From Schistosoma mansoni (lineage: Eukaryota; Platyhelminthes; Trematoda; Strigeidida; Schistosomatidae): a stretch of DNA of 64,000 bases. Position 1 is the first letter of the stretch; the number at the start of each line of letters is the position of its first letter. A program made the position numbers and the translations under genes. The notes beneath the pieces were generated by a model. That model saw only the letters and a list, made by a program, of their open reading frames with translations, was not told the DNA's origin and did not search any database. The stretch covers positions 1,426,001 to 1,490,000 of the forward strand of contig NW_017386027.1 in NCBI RefSeq assembly GCF_000237925.1. Reading direction: 5' to 3'. Positions 43,972-57,000 of the stretch are shown piece by piece.

Positions 43972-44134
43972 CATCATTGTCTTCATTTCATTTTATTGCA
44001 TTCAACTAAAGTTCAATAGGTTTCTTCTTTATGTTTGTTGATATACAATATACACATTTTGTTTCACCATTTTTTATGTATCCATATTCTTTATAAACAA
44101 TAATTACATAAATAACATACTATACCAAAGGTGC

Positions 44135-44135
<1 letters not shown>

Positions 44136-44170
<35 letters not shown>
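44136..44170. repeat. (TTA)n microsatellite
   Basis: About eleven TTA/ATT units. Confidence 0.92.
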
Positions 44171-44792
44171 CTGAATACTCCTTTGCATTTGCATTTCTAT
44201 GAAATATTTTACATTTTATTTGTATTCATCTATACGCTAGTCCGACCTTTTGTTGTTTTTTTACTTTATAATACGATATTACTTATTAGTAGTTTAAAAT
44301 TTGTTTATACAAAATTGCTGATACACATCACTGTTGTTGTTGTTATTTACATTTATTTATTAAACCATTTTTTTTGTTTATATTCATTACATATTCCTTC
44401 CGGTGTGTTCATATAAAATGATCATTATGTGCCTTGGTTTCCCTCTTTTTTTTTCAAAAAATATTTTGTCTAAATGGGCTAAAATGAATCAGGCATTTTA
44501 TTGATATAACTTTTCATTGTTTGTTTGTTTCTTTCTTTATTCTGTTGCTTTTTCTTTTGAAGTTTATTTGTTGAAGTAATTAGTTTATTCATCAATAAAT
44601 TGTAAGTTCTTAATCTCCAGGTTCCTACTTCAGTTTTTTCTTTTTAAGGGGAGATGGAGAAAAGGTTAGTGTCAGGCTAGGTTTCACATAAACATTGCGA
44701 ATCAAAGCTAAGTACATAAATTTGTATTTGGAAAGTAGATTACATAAGTCAATTAGATTTCATGAATTGGTATCTTAACGTCTTTAATATTT

Positions 44793-45328
44793 CCCCCAGA
44801 TGCCCTGGTACGTCCGAGAGTGGGAGAGTCCTCTCTCCCTCTCGAAATGTTCTCACATGGACACGCGTTTATAGCCTCTGCTAGGGAAGTCCTACTCATT
44901 GCCTTCTCGTGGAGGGGATGTTGTTTATGAGATTAAGAGGACAAAAAGCGAATGTCCGGCGCTTTAAACGGGTTGGTGGACACTCTCCGTGTCCACCTAG
45001 GGGAGTTGGAAAACCCTGATTCCAAACCAATGGTGAGCATGGGCTGGCTCCAGTATCCTGAGGGAACAAATGGCGCACGAATCAATCGTTGGTTACTGGC
45101 TACCATGGGACTGCATCTCTTCTCAATGCTCCACTGCCTCGTGGATCAGACCTTTAGGTCAAAGGCTCCGGGTGTGGCCCCCTAAGAAAACCACCTGCTT
45201 CAGTTTGGGCACCTGGGCAGTATCACAGCCCTCAAACAAACCAAATGAGACTTGTGCGGCGCATATGTATGTGGTGCTTCTTTGTACCAATATTTATGTG
45301 TTCAAATAAATAGATAAAAAGCAAATCG
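44793..45328 (+). mobile_element. Family D retroposon, full length, plus sense
   Basis: Starts near GCCCTGGTACGTCCGAGAG and ends ATGTGTTCAAATAAATAG. TTAATATTT occurs at 44784-44792 and 45329-45337, a 9 bp target duplication. It carries the family peptide frame ending NIYVF (79 codons at 45070-45309). Confidence 0.85.
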
Positions 45329-45339
45329 TTAATATTTAG

Positions 45340-46670
45340 GAAGAGAATATAACTATTTATTTCTGCTAGCAAGTAATACTACACCAGATTTTGGTTGGAT
45401 AGGTAGGGTTATTACTAACACGTTCAAGGTTCACAAAAAGTAATCTCATGAACAAAATGCCTCACCTTATATCATTATTTAAGAGATTCAGATGTTTCTT
45501 CAGGGAAATGTTCAATCTCGTAACATTCGAAAGAACTATCAGTTTTCTTCGAAATACTGTATTTTGTGCGAAGTGAAGTAGTTTGCACAGTTGTTTATAA
45601 GATCTTTCTGATGATAGAATTCAAAACTCCTTAGAAAAAAGGTACCTCAGAAGAACTTATCTTCCAGTTGTCGTGATCTATTTTGTGATCTGTAACTGCC
45701 AGTCAACAGCAAACGTATGATAACTTGCTGAGTATTATATAGTCAGTCTGGAACTTATGATTCGCTCTATTTATTTATACTATGTAATTAAGTTGAGAAT
45801 CTTGTTTGTATGCTTGTTTAAAACGGAGAAAATGTTTCTGGACTTTAGTTTATTTATTTCATAGTAATCTGAATTACGTGTTCACAGAAGAATCATTGAC
45901 TGCTATATATCTTCCGTGAGTCGAGTAACGACATTTTTTGTGTTATAAAGGAAAATTATCTCATTACTAAGCAGTTCAGTAGGTACTCAACTTCTAGTAT
46001 TGTTCTTTTTAGTATTAATAAAATGAGCAACGTAAGATGAATAACCAAGAACTGGTGCTTGATGCTACCCACATACCTAGTTCTAATTTAAAAGATCACA
46101 TCATCTCACTCTGTCAAACAAACACATCCCCTTTTACTTATTACTAATATCTTTATCGGCAAATATTTGATGGGGATGTAGTGACAGTGGAATTACAGCG
46201 AGTTTTGAAATAGAGGTGAAAAATGGTGGTCACGAATAAAACATAATGGGAACTGCATGGCTTCGACATGCAGGCGTAGACACTGTAAATCTTTTTATAT
46301 TAAGTATATCATTCTGTCAGTAAGAATGAGTGTCTCCATTAAAGGTTGTTGACTAGCAGGACAGGGCAATTAAGTGACTTCAACTTCATATCACATAGGT
46401 TAGTAGCCACATCATAGTGAGTCAAATATGATGTAATAGATCTACTGATTGAATACCACAGACAAGTGAACTAATTCTGACGTGACTTAGATCATATGGG
46501 TATATGTATTCGTAGTGCTAAATACTGAATACTCATTTCAGTATTGTCTATATCTACTCAACACGGCGATCCATAAGATCTTCGAACTGAAACCAGTGAG
46601 TAGACGCACGGCTAATCATATAAAAAGAACAGGTCAATAAAACAAAAGCAATAAAGTTGGTGATTTTTGG

Positions 46671-46713
<43 letters not shown>

Positions 46714-47460
46714 GCAAATTGGTTGCTTTACAGAGCGATACTTTATTGATCGATCCCAAGAGAGCAAAATTTTGAACTGCGACCAGCGGCATTATTTAGC
46801 CAAGCTTTATATTTTATTTCATAACGTTTCAGTCCAATAAACTAATCAACATAGGGAAACAAGTATGAACATCTCATGAAGTTAGATCAAATCTCGGTGA
46901 ATTGTAGTTAAGTTTTTATTATTTTTAATGGTAGATCTAGTGATGTACATTATCGTTTTTACAAGAAAATGCATGTATTTCTAGTTCACTATCGTATAGG
47001 TAACTAAAAGGAAGATTTTATTAGCCTCAGTTTAGTATCCAATACTTCATTTATGGGGCGTTACAGATCGATTAGCCTCCTAGTTCTCTCTATTTCGTGG
47101 TGAGCAACAGCCTCAGTTTCTTTGTAGGGTCCAACAGGTCTAGTCTATTCACTCAAACTCAACAGTTATTTGGAGGTTATTATAATCCCAGAGTGTTCAC
47201 GTTTTTGAATTTCAGAGAGGTTTCTGAAACCGTTGTTGTGTTCATCGCCTTGTTCGCGAACTTCAGTAGACTATGAAAGTGAATATTTGTACTGAATTTT
47301 GTTCCGATAATTATTGTTACCAACAATATTTTTTATAAATTAGCAATTATATACATGGATTTCTGTGGTGCTTGTACTAACTGGTAATTCCTTAATAATT
47401 GATTCCGCGCTTATTACGGATTGCAAATTTAATGAGTTCAGTTTTTCATATCTAGTTATA
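45340..47460. other. Intergenic, no gene recognised
   Basis: Contains one long AT microsatellite (46673-46711); otherwise no exon or known repeat seen on either strand. Confidence 0.5.
46673..46711. repeat. (AT)n microsatellite
   Basis: About 19 uninterrupted AT units. Confidence 0.95.
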
Positions 47461-47466
47461 TCTGTC

Positions 47467-47825
47467 TGTAGACGACGTCGAGTCTCGGTTGACTATGATC
47501 ACCACTACAATAAGATTACGCGCCCAAAATCGCCTTGGTTCTTTTGATAGCTCGTAAATCAGAAAACTGTAACTGGTCCAGATAAAGTATATTTATTGGT
47601 GATCTCGTGGTATCGAAAGAATACTGAGACGCGCCAACGAGTACAGGCAAAAAGGCAGAACACAAGAAAGTTCGAACGAACAAGATGGGCGACCGAACGA
47701 AAAGTGATTTTGATGCAGTTAAACAACAACGAGTACGGTAAAACAATCACTGGTACAATTTGTTATAATAGTAATTGTTTCCATTATACCAATCGCGTTC
47801 TCGTCGAGAAAAGCAGGTCACTACA
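47467..47825 (-). mobile_element. Solo LTR of the CsRn1-like family, older copy
   Basis: 359 bp beginning TGTAGACGACGTCGAGTC and ending AGGTCACTACA. Aligns along its length with the LTRs at 25066 and 30282, but many differences by eye make it clearly older. No internal region beside it. A 4 bp duplication is imperfect (TGTC/TGTA). Confidence 0.85.
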
Positions 47826-48399
47826 TGTATTTAATTGGACGTTTTAGGGATTTATGATAATTAAGATTTATATACTAACTAAGGATTTCCGAATTAGTGC
47901 CATTCAGGGCAGGTAGAACTAGGTAAATACAAATGAACGTACTATATTTAGAACCTGTTATCAGCGAGTAATCAAGTACAAAGGAATCATCAGTTAGTAC
48001 AAATACCAAAACCACCACAGGTTAAATAAGAATCCAAATTTCGGTTCATCATGTCTATGTTTGACTGTGTGTTAGATGTAGGTATTTTATGATCTGGAAT
48101 TCATTCATTGTTGATAGAACTAACAACAGAAATTGAAGTAAACTCACTTAATTCCTGGAATTTTCTTTGACCAACATGTCAGTTGTGTGCAAATGAATCA
48201 CTGGTATCTAGGATTTGGACTATAGATTTCCCAAAATTTTTCATCACAATCTACATGGCTAGTTGAAGATCGTTTCCACTGTAATATGCATCTTCTGCAG
48301 ACTCTAAATACCTCATACTCGAACGAAGAATTCTTCCTTTTAATAGCTTTGATGAAGTCTCTTTCGTTACAGAAAGTTTCGCAACTCTATATCTCAGTA

Positions 48400-48990
48400 G
48401 AGTTGTGTCTACTCACCTCTTCATTTCATGAAATGTCGAAGCAGCAATTGAATGAATAGCAGTTTTAATGTTGTGGTAAAAGTTTCTGCCTGAACATTAG
48501 ATTAAGGGTGCCTAAGGGCAGTGAACAGATGTTTGCACCATATACCATTCAACCAAGTAGGGAATGGGTCTGCAGCGAAATTAGGGCTCTTATCAGTCAC
48601 TAATATCATAGGAATCACCTCCTGACCAAACACTTTTCATAATGCTTGGATTGTGAAGTCAGAATTCGGTGACGTTGTGAAGAGAATTCAAGCCAGTTGG
48701 AAAAAAATCAACGATAACAAATGCACAGTATTAACGAAGAAATGGACCACAATGGTCTGTATGAATTCTCTCCCAGGCATCAGACGATACTGGCCATGGA
48801 GTCCACTTCGAAGTCAGACTTTTCAACTTACGACATTTCTCACAATTGTTTGCTGTATAACATACATCTGCATTTATCTCTGGGCACCAACATGTGAGTC
48901 TCGCGAAAGACTTCATTTTCTGAACACCTAAATGTTCACTATGAAGATCGTCAAGGACAGATTTACGTAATAAAGGAGGAATGACAACAG
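48400..48990 (-). mobile_element. Ty3/gypsy-type integrase fossil
   Basis: The minus strand shows the integrase zinc-finger cysteines (NNCEKCRKL), a following WERIHTDHCGPF and downstream core-domain likeness. Its sequence differs from the integrase of the 25-30 kb element, so it is a different lineage. Old and broken, with several breaks. RT and RNase H are not recognisable at 49-50.5 kb. Confidence 0.7.
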
Positions 48991-48999
48991 AATCTAACT

Positions 49000-51083
49000 G
49001 TTAAGTGACTATTACTCAAACAAACATCCAACACAACTGTCGCGATGTATAATAAGGTTACTTTTCTGTTATATTATAGCACACATCCGAACTAAAATAT
49101 AGTTATTTGCAGACAAATTATTATTATAACTAGTGCAGTAGTTTAACTTCGATATTGTACTTTACACAAAGGCTGTGCAGCAATAAACATTAAAATTAGG
49201 AATAAGTGACTGGCAACTCTCAATCAAATCACACAACCCATCACAAAATCTTGACTTAGCATCCTTCATTCAGAATATCTGAGGTAGCACTGTATGATTT
49301 CAGCGCACTACCGACCCACCATCATTAAGACGGCTCATGACCATGTATCGTTAATAAAACTTGAAAGTCATGTAAAAGTGGTTGATAAAATTGACCACTA
49401 TAAGGGCTTAATTATATCAGTGCACATTTGTGTTCAGTGATTCTCTGTCAGTAACACTCGAAGGATGGCAACAGCATTTTCACGCTCTTCTCAAAACTTA
49501 AGTTTAGAAAGTAATGATCCTTTTATCAATAATTTATTTTGAATAATCATAGGTACCACACTGAGGATGGATCAATCACTTTCCAGTCAGAGACTTGAAG
49601 CACCACAATTGACTAATCAAAGGATAAAGCAAAATATTACGTTCGCAGGCAACTACTTACGCCAGTTGATCCTCTGTTTTCTACAAAACTTAAAAGATAA
49701 CAACTACTCAGTCGATAAGCATTAAAACTCATGCGCCCTACTTCAAGACGGAGATGATAATCTCTAAACGGAAGTGAGAAGAGTGAAAACTCTGAAAACA
49801 TTTCCCGAGAAAAGAGACTTTATGGAGATCATATTTACTAAGTCTTTCTTATATAGACCATCTTAACAAACTTCATACGTTATTCCGCGAAGCGGCACAT
49901 TTCAGCATAATGTGACAAGTAGAAGTAGCAAAATTGGATACGTAGACTAGTAATTCCCAGCAATGTCTTTTACACACCATGATAGTCATGACCAAATAAT
50001 TACGTAAATGAGGAGAGCCACAACGAATATGCTTAGTGACATGTTATTTTCGTAATTCCAAGTAGTCTACTAACGTATACAAATCATTAAACACTACACG
50101 AAATGATTGCACATACTTGTCAGAGAAAGGAAATTCAGGTGGACTCTGGGTTCATCACACCTCAATCCAATGTCCTCTTGAATATTGTACTACCTTACAT
50201 ATTGTAAGTAGACTGCTGAGGAAAAAACTTTAGTCATGAATCGCCAACATTTCCGGGACACCAAAACGAAATGAAATGATCTAATAACTTATTTATTAGC
50301 TTCCATTTTCTTCATACTATGAATTATCTCTTCGTTTACGCAAACCCTAAACATTATGAACACCACCATCAGAGCACATCGATAACCTATGAAAAACTAA
50401 TAAACCTCACCAGTGGTGCTTACGCTCATGACTCTAGATTGCCAAATACGCAACTATCTAACAACATGCAAACAAACTAAATTCAGAAACCTTAATCCCA
50501 CTTGGAAGAATAACTCTTTTGCAATAAAGACTATCAACATCCAGGTGAATATAATATTCACACCCTACCATAATGCACAAACCCACAAACCCTCATTTTA
50601 ACGTACAGTGAGATGGATGCAAATGTGCTATTAGTGTACTGTTCGTTTTTACCAAAATGCTGTTGAAGTATTGATTTTTTCCAACAAGTTAGGAAATATA
50701 TAAGCCACAATTGACAATATTCAAAAGCAAATTTAAGACAATTAAGCCTTTTTTTGGAATGGAAAACGGGTTTCCTTTGTTTCTCTTTACAGTCGTCATG
50801 ACAGCTTAACGCAAGTTTTTAAATTCTGATCCTGCAGCTTATTTAACCATCGGCTTCTAGATTCGATTCCAATAGCATTTTCATCTGACGTTTGTGTTAT
50901 TTATGCATGTTACATATTGCTACTTTCAATAAATTTAAAGGAATTATGCGCGTTCACTGGGTCGTCGACTAACCTTTTCTTTTCTAGTTCTCCTCTATCA
51001 CGCTACTCTATATGTTACCCTAGTGCACAGAATACCTTCTGGACAAATAAAAACCGGGACCACTCACAAGTCCTACAATAACA
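49000..51083. other. Upstream region of CFAP57, no gene recognised
   Basis: No exon seen. The left part may hold further decayed pol sequence of the 48.4-49.0 kb fossil, which I cannot confirm. No clear core promoter motif before 51084. Confidence 0.45.
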
Positions 51084-54000
51084 ATGGCGGCAGTGGCCAG
51101 CCTAAAGCATATTTTTGGTTACCGAACTGGAATTTCTGGATCTATAGTGTTTCTTGATGATCAGACCATTGTTTATCCATGTGGATCTAACTTAATCCTC
51201 TACAACCTCGAACAAAAAACGCAAAAGTTTATTGCAGGTTTGGAAAAGTCAGAAGGAATGACAGCTCTTGCAATCAGTCCAAACAGAAGGTACATTGCTC
51301 TTTCTGAGAAAATGCCGGATAAGCCTGTCGTAACCGTATATGATGTACACACTCTACGCAAGAAAAAATCATTGCACGCCCCTGACATTCATTCCAATGA
51401 ATTTGTTAGCTTAGCTTTTTCTCCGGATTCAAAATATCTTGCAGTACAGAGTGGGAGTCCTGAATGGATTTTAACATACTGGTCATGGGAGAAACCAAAA
51501 CAACTCGCTAGTGTTAAAACGTCTACATCTAACCCCATCAAACAAGTTAAGTTAATACATTTAGATCATTTAGCTAATTAGATCTCTTTCAGTCCTCAAG
51601 ATTGTACATTAATATGTGTTGTTGGCACTGATATCATCCGTCTGTATCGCTATGCGGAAAACAATCTCAAAACATATGGCATAAATAAGGTTGAACCCCG
51701 AAACTTCCTTTGCCATAATTGGATTGATGGTGAGAAGATTGTTGCCGGAACTGAGGACGGACGATGGATATTGGTGGAAAATGGAGAATCAAAATTGGAA
51801 TATAACGTTTCTGCTATAAATGAAAAAAATGGAACATATCGGGAAAAGTATATATTAATCGTGTCTATATTTTTGGCATCAATGTTAAAATAGTTTTTTG
51901 AGTTTATCGTAAACTTAGCTTTGAGCTTTAGCCATCTTAAAATTTTATCTGCACTCTTAGTTATTTGATAGCCTGGAATCGAGTTAATGAATATTTTCAC
52001 ACTCTGGAGATAAAAACCCATATTTTCATTGCTCCACCGTTTATTTATTCGAACGCATTTACTTTTGTTCATATTCTGCCGCATAACAGTTATACTTTAT
52101 GAATTTGAAATGTGCGGTGATAAATAGGCATGTAAGCTGACCAAAGCAAATTCATCACATAATTTATTGCAAAAAGGCAGTGATTTTGTTTAGTGAATGA
52201 AAAGTTCTATGAAATACGACTATATAATGACCACTATTAAACTCTAGCAATGTTTTTATGTTTTGCATCGATATTGTACTTAGAACAAACTTAGGATAGG
52301 CTCTCAACTGCTTGTTATTATGAATCACCGCTAATGGTACGTAAGGGTACTGATAAACTACGGTATTAAAAAAGTTGAAGAGGAATCGTAATAAAGGTAT
52401 GCAAAACTATTTTGTTTTCGAAACTCTGCTAAATTCCATATCACCAACCTTCTGATAAACTAGTCTCAGTACCACTTCATTAATTTTCTGTCAAATATGA
52501 GTCATTAAAAATCCTTTCAATATGAGAATTAAATGGTTCACAGGTCAATAATTTGGTGAGTTGAAAGCGAAAATGAGATTCAATACTTTCGGAAATTTGA
52601 TAATAATAATGCAAATGAGACAATAACTAGAAAACGAGTATGTTGATAATGGTGTAGTAAAAGTGTGTGGTTACAATTGTTTGGAGATAAAAAAGACGTT
52701 TTTACAGAGATCATTGCTAATTTATTGTTTGGTGATGTATTCCTCCACTCATTTGCGACTAAATACCTAGTTTCAACGCTTGTTTCCTCTAAAGAGTAGG
52801 CGGATGTGGATTACACAGTTTACAACTATTGAATTTGATAGCATTGTATTTATCATATATTTCACTAATCATCGAGTAATAGTAGAGTTGTTTATTATGA
52901 GTGAAGTACGGATAGCATGGACGTTGTTTTTTATACCTTTACCAGGTATTTGATTTTGACAGTTTATTGTCATCAGTTGACAGTGTTTTTAGACTTGGGG
53001 TTAATTTATTCAGTAAGTCAGTCATTAGCAGTGTATAATTTTAGCCTCACTAGTACAAAGTTCTCAAAATATACGAATAGTCTCTTGGAGTCTACGAATA
53101 AATACTGGTAACTTAAAAACATCTATTTCTAAGGGCCACACTTCATCTCAATAAACTAGAACAGAACAAACTGCCACGTAACATAATCTATTCTTATCTG
53201 ATAGAAGGATATCCCAACTACGACACAAGTGGTGCAAGTTGATAAACGCCAACTGAGCTTTCCGAATACATGTAGAAATTCCGTCAGACACCAGCCCACC
53301 AGGGATGATGAGGCTTTCAAGTCAAGTGAAGTGGTGGATTCCCTGATGTACTTCACTTTTTATCATTTATTAAAATGATTTTACATATCATAGCAAAAAT
53401 TTGTTTTCAGAGGGTGAGGAACTCATTCAAACCATTCATACATTATTATTTAAGGTGATCAAAATACTTTTTGTTATGTCACTCTCCAACAAAAAGAACT
53501 TGAATGTTTGTATATTCCAAATCAACATGCGAATTTCTTAAAGAATAACCCTTAAAAAATTAGCTGTAAAACGACTTTAGTCAGTATTATTTTGAAAGAA
53601 AAATCGACTCAATGTGGCCAACTCATTTATAACTTTAGGTCTCATTATTCTTGATTGACCCAGGTTTTCCGTAATATTAACTATTTAATTTTTATTGTTA
53701 ATTTGAAGTGTATTGCAGGGCTCTGGACATTTGTTATAGTAAATGAAGTACTAAAAATGCAGTTCTGTCACATAAAAAGTAGTTGAAATAGACTGGTACT
53801 CTACAGGATAACAACTTGAAATTCTAAAACGTTGTTATGAAGTTTGATTGTTCTTAATTTGAGTTATTTTATGTCAGGAGTCTATTTTCTTAATAAACGT
53901 GTTCGCTTTGTTTTATCCACAGTCTTATTGCTTATATTTTAAAATATTGAACGACTGAAATTCCCATGAATCAATGTAAGGACAGCAAGGGCTGGTGAAA

Positions 54001-57000
54001 TGCAGTAGTAATAAGTTTCCGAAATTACGCACTATAACAAGTCCTGAAATCAAATCGTACATTAGGCCGCTTGGTTGTAGCTTGTATGATTAATATAACC
54101 AATTACTAGATACCTTGAAATGACTCAAAATTGTCCTCAATACTGCAGACGCATTCAATCTTTATCTTTCAATACATGCCAAGTTTTTAAACCCCTCATA
54201 TTCTATTTCTTTCACTAACTTATATTTTTTTCGAATTGTATCTTCAATGCTTAATCTTTTTTAGTATCATTAATGCTATTACTTCATCTACTACTCTGGA
54301 ATTGACCCTAACATCTTTATCTTGCCAATATTAACTGGTTATCGCAATTAGAACCCATATACACATGTATTAGATTTTACGTTGGATTTGACTGACTGAA
54401 CAACTATTATGAATAGTGGTTGACATAACAATTTAATTTAGAAAGTAATAAATTTTAACATTTTGTCTACTTTTTATTCTATATAGTTGAAATCATGAGT
54501 CAATTGAAGCTAGACCACCATGGAATACCTAGAAGTATTGAACGGCCGTTTCGTCCTACTGTGGAACCAGTGGAGTCCAACCAGGTCTATTAGGAGATAT
54601 CAACTCACTGAAGACATTGGTGGATGTGTCGCTCAATTTCATGGATTGGTTGAAGTTAGACATGTTAGGGACTCGCTCACAAGACCGACAGGTCGTGGGT
54701 TCAAATCTCACGAGGCGGAATCGTGGATGTGCAAGTCTGAGGAGTCTCACAATAGGACAAAACGGCCGTCCAGTGCTTCCAGGTTTTCCATGGTGATCTA
54801 GCTTCAATTGACTCATGATTTCAACCATCTAAAATTACTACGATCTCCACAACCCCCTTCTGATACTTTTTATTCATTTATTGTTTTCTTTTCCGAAAGT
54901 AAATCACACACAAATAAAATCTCTTTGTTTTTAATTTCTTAGCAAAGATATTACACAAACAAAAACTAGTATAACAGCATTAGCATCAACAGCAAAAGGT
55001 TTACTTGTAGCTTCTTCATCTGGTATTGTTTATTGGTTTGAACATATTACTGCAGATCATAAGCTGCGTCAACAATCCCAACAACAAAATGATAAACATG
55101 AAAAGAAACCTATAACTTCAATTAATCTAGCAACAAAAAGCACAACTAATCAAACAAACATCTCTGCCTCAACATCATTAAAAGATGAATATCAGTTACT
55201 AGGTAGTGTATGTTTACCTGAAGATTTAATAATAAATAAAGATTCTGATTATAATATTATTCCAATTATTACACAATTACAAATTAATCCATCAGAAGAT
55301 TTACTTATCGCTGCAACAAATACCCATCAATTATATCAATTTAATTTAAACAATATTGATACAAATATAAAGAATAGTGAATTAGCAGTAAAAAATGATG
55401 ATATCAATGGTATCAATAAAGAACAATATAATCCAAATGAAACAATGAAATTTATTCCAGTATCTCAATTATTTCATAATGGTCAAATAATTGGGATGGA
55501 TGTATGTCTACGTAAACCATTAATAGTTACATGTGCAACAGATAGAACTGTAAGAATATGGAATTTTGAAACAAAGTATGTAACCTACTTCTTTTCTCTA
55601 TATATTGAAAGTATGTTTAATGAGATTACAATTTATGGACAACCTTTGAGCAATGCTAAAATCACCTTGGATTGTCCACATACTTACTAGAAACAGACGA
55701 GTGCTATATATTAGTTTAAGGAATTAGAATTAGGATTTACAATTAGATGTTAAATTCAAAATTTTCATCACAAGCTGACATCAACTATAATGTCAAAATG
55801 GTATTGAACCAAATGAGTGAATGAATTTCGCGCCAAAATAACAGATCTGCTATCGTAAATCTGATTGGTTCGTCCACAAATTCTAGTCTCATCGTATGCT
55901 TATCGATTTGTTTGCTTATTGATTGATGTGATTGGTTCAAATGAGTCTGTGGATTTTGATTAATCTGACCAGGACTATCTTAAATCTGATTGGTTCGTCC
56001 ATAAATTAGAGTCTCGTCGTATGTTTATCAATTTGTTTGCTTATCGACTGAGGAGATTGGTCTGTGAATGCCGATTAATCTGACCAGGACTAGAGAGATA
56101 TCAAGGTCAAGATATCTCTAGATGATTGTTTTTGTTTTTACCCAAGGACATCTTAGCAGCACTACCTAATTAGTACTTTATGCAAGATTGAACATAGGCC
56201 TCTCAAGTTTCCTGAAGAGTAAAGTAGTTTTAGACAAGTGAGCCGGTGTATAACGGTTCCTGACTCCGAGTTCAGTTTATTGGCAAAACAAATAACTGAA
56301 ATATTTAATCCTACATTCTGGTATTTACCTTCAATCAATTGTTAAAAATCAGATCCATACTAAACATACATCTTGAGATGACATCAGTGAACTATTTCAA
56401 CTGTTATTGACTAATGTAGCAAAGGAATTATGTAACCAGCTAACGAGACACTAACCAACATATACGCTATGGTCAGTTTTCTACTCTCTCAGTCATCCAT
56501 TATAGGTTTTGTGGTGACATTTATAAGTACGAGATTCTTTCATATTAGAAAAACTTATTTTCATAGTCAAGGGAGTATGTTATTTTGATCATTTCGATCA
56601 CAAGTTCATCTTTGCAAAACCAAGCCAAAGTAGATGGATGAATCATTTAATCGTTTGATGATATAACGGTGACCAACATAACAGGTAATGACAAAGTTAT
56701 TTATGATGAATAAACTTTATTGATCATATAGAGCAATTATTTGTCCCGATTCTCGGATTTTTTAACTATTTAGAATCATTTACAATAATCTACCCATTAA
56801 CAAATGAACGCAATAAGTTTATTGATAACTGAATTGTAAATAAGTAGTATATAAGTCAAATCTTCTATACGATGTACGACAATTCTCCGTTTAATCCTGT
56901 GAAGCGGTTATAGGTTTATACTGGGATGAAATGTTGATCCTACCCGTTTTATAGTAGTTCCTTGAGATTAACTAATCTATATTTTGCTAGTCTCTAAAAG

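Noticed and set aside
43786-43986. Poly-serine minus-strand frame
   Set aside because: Direct by-product of the (TAC)n microsatellite.
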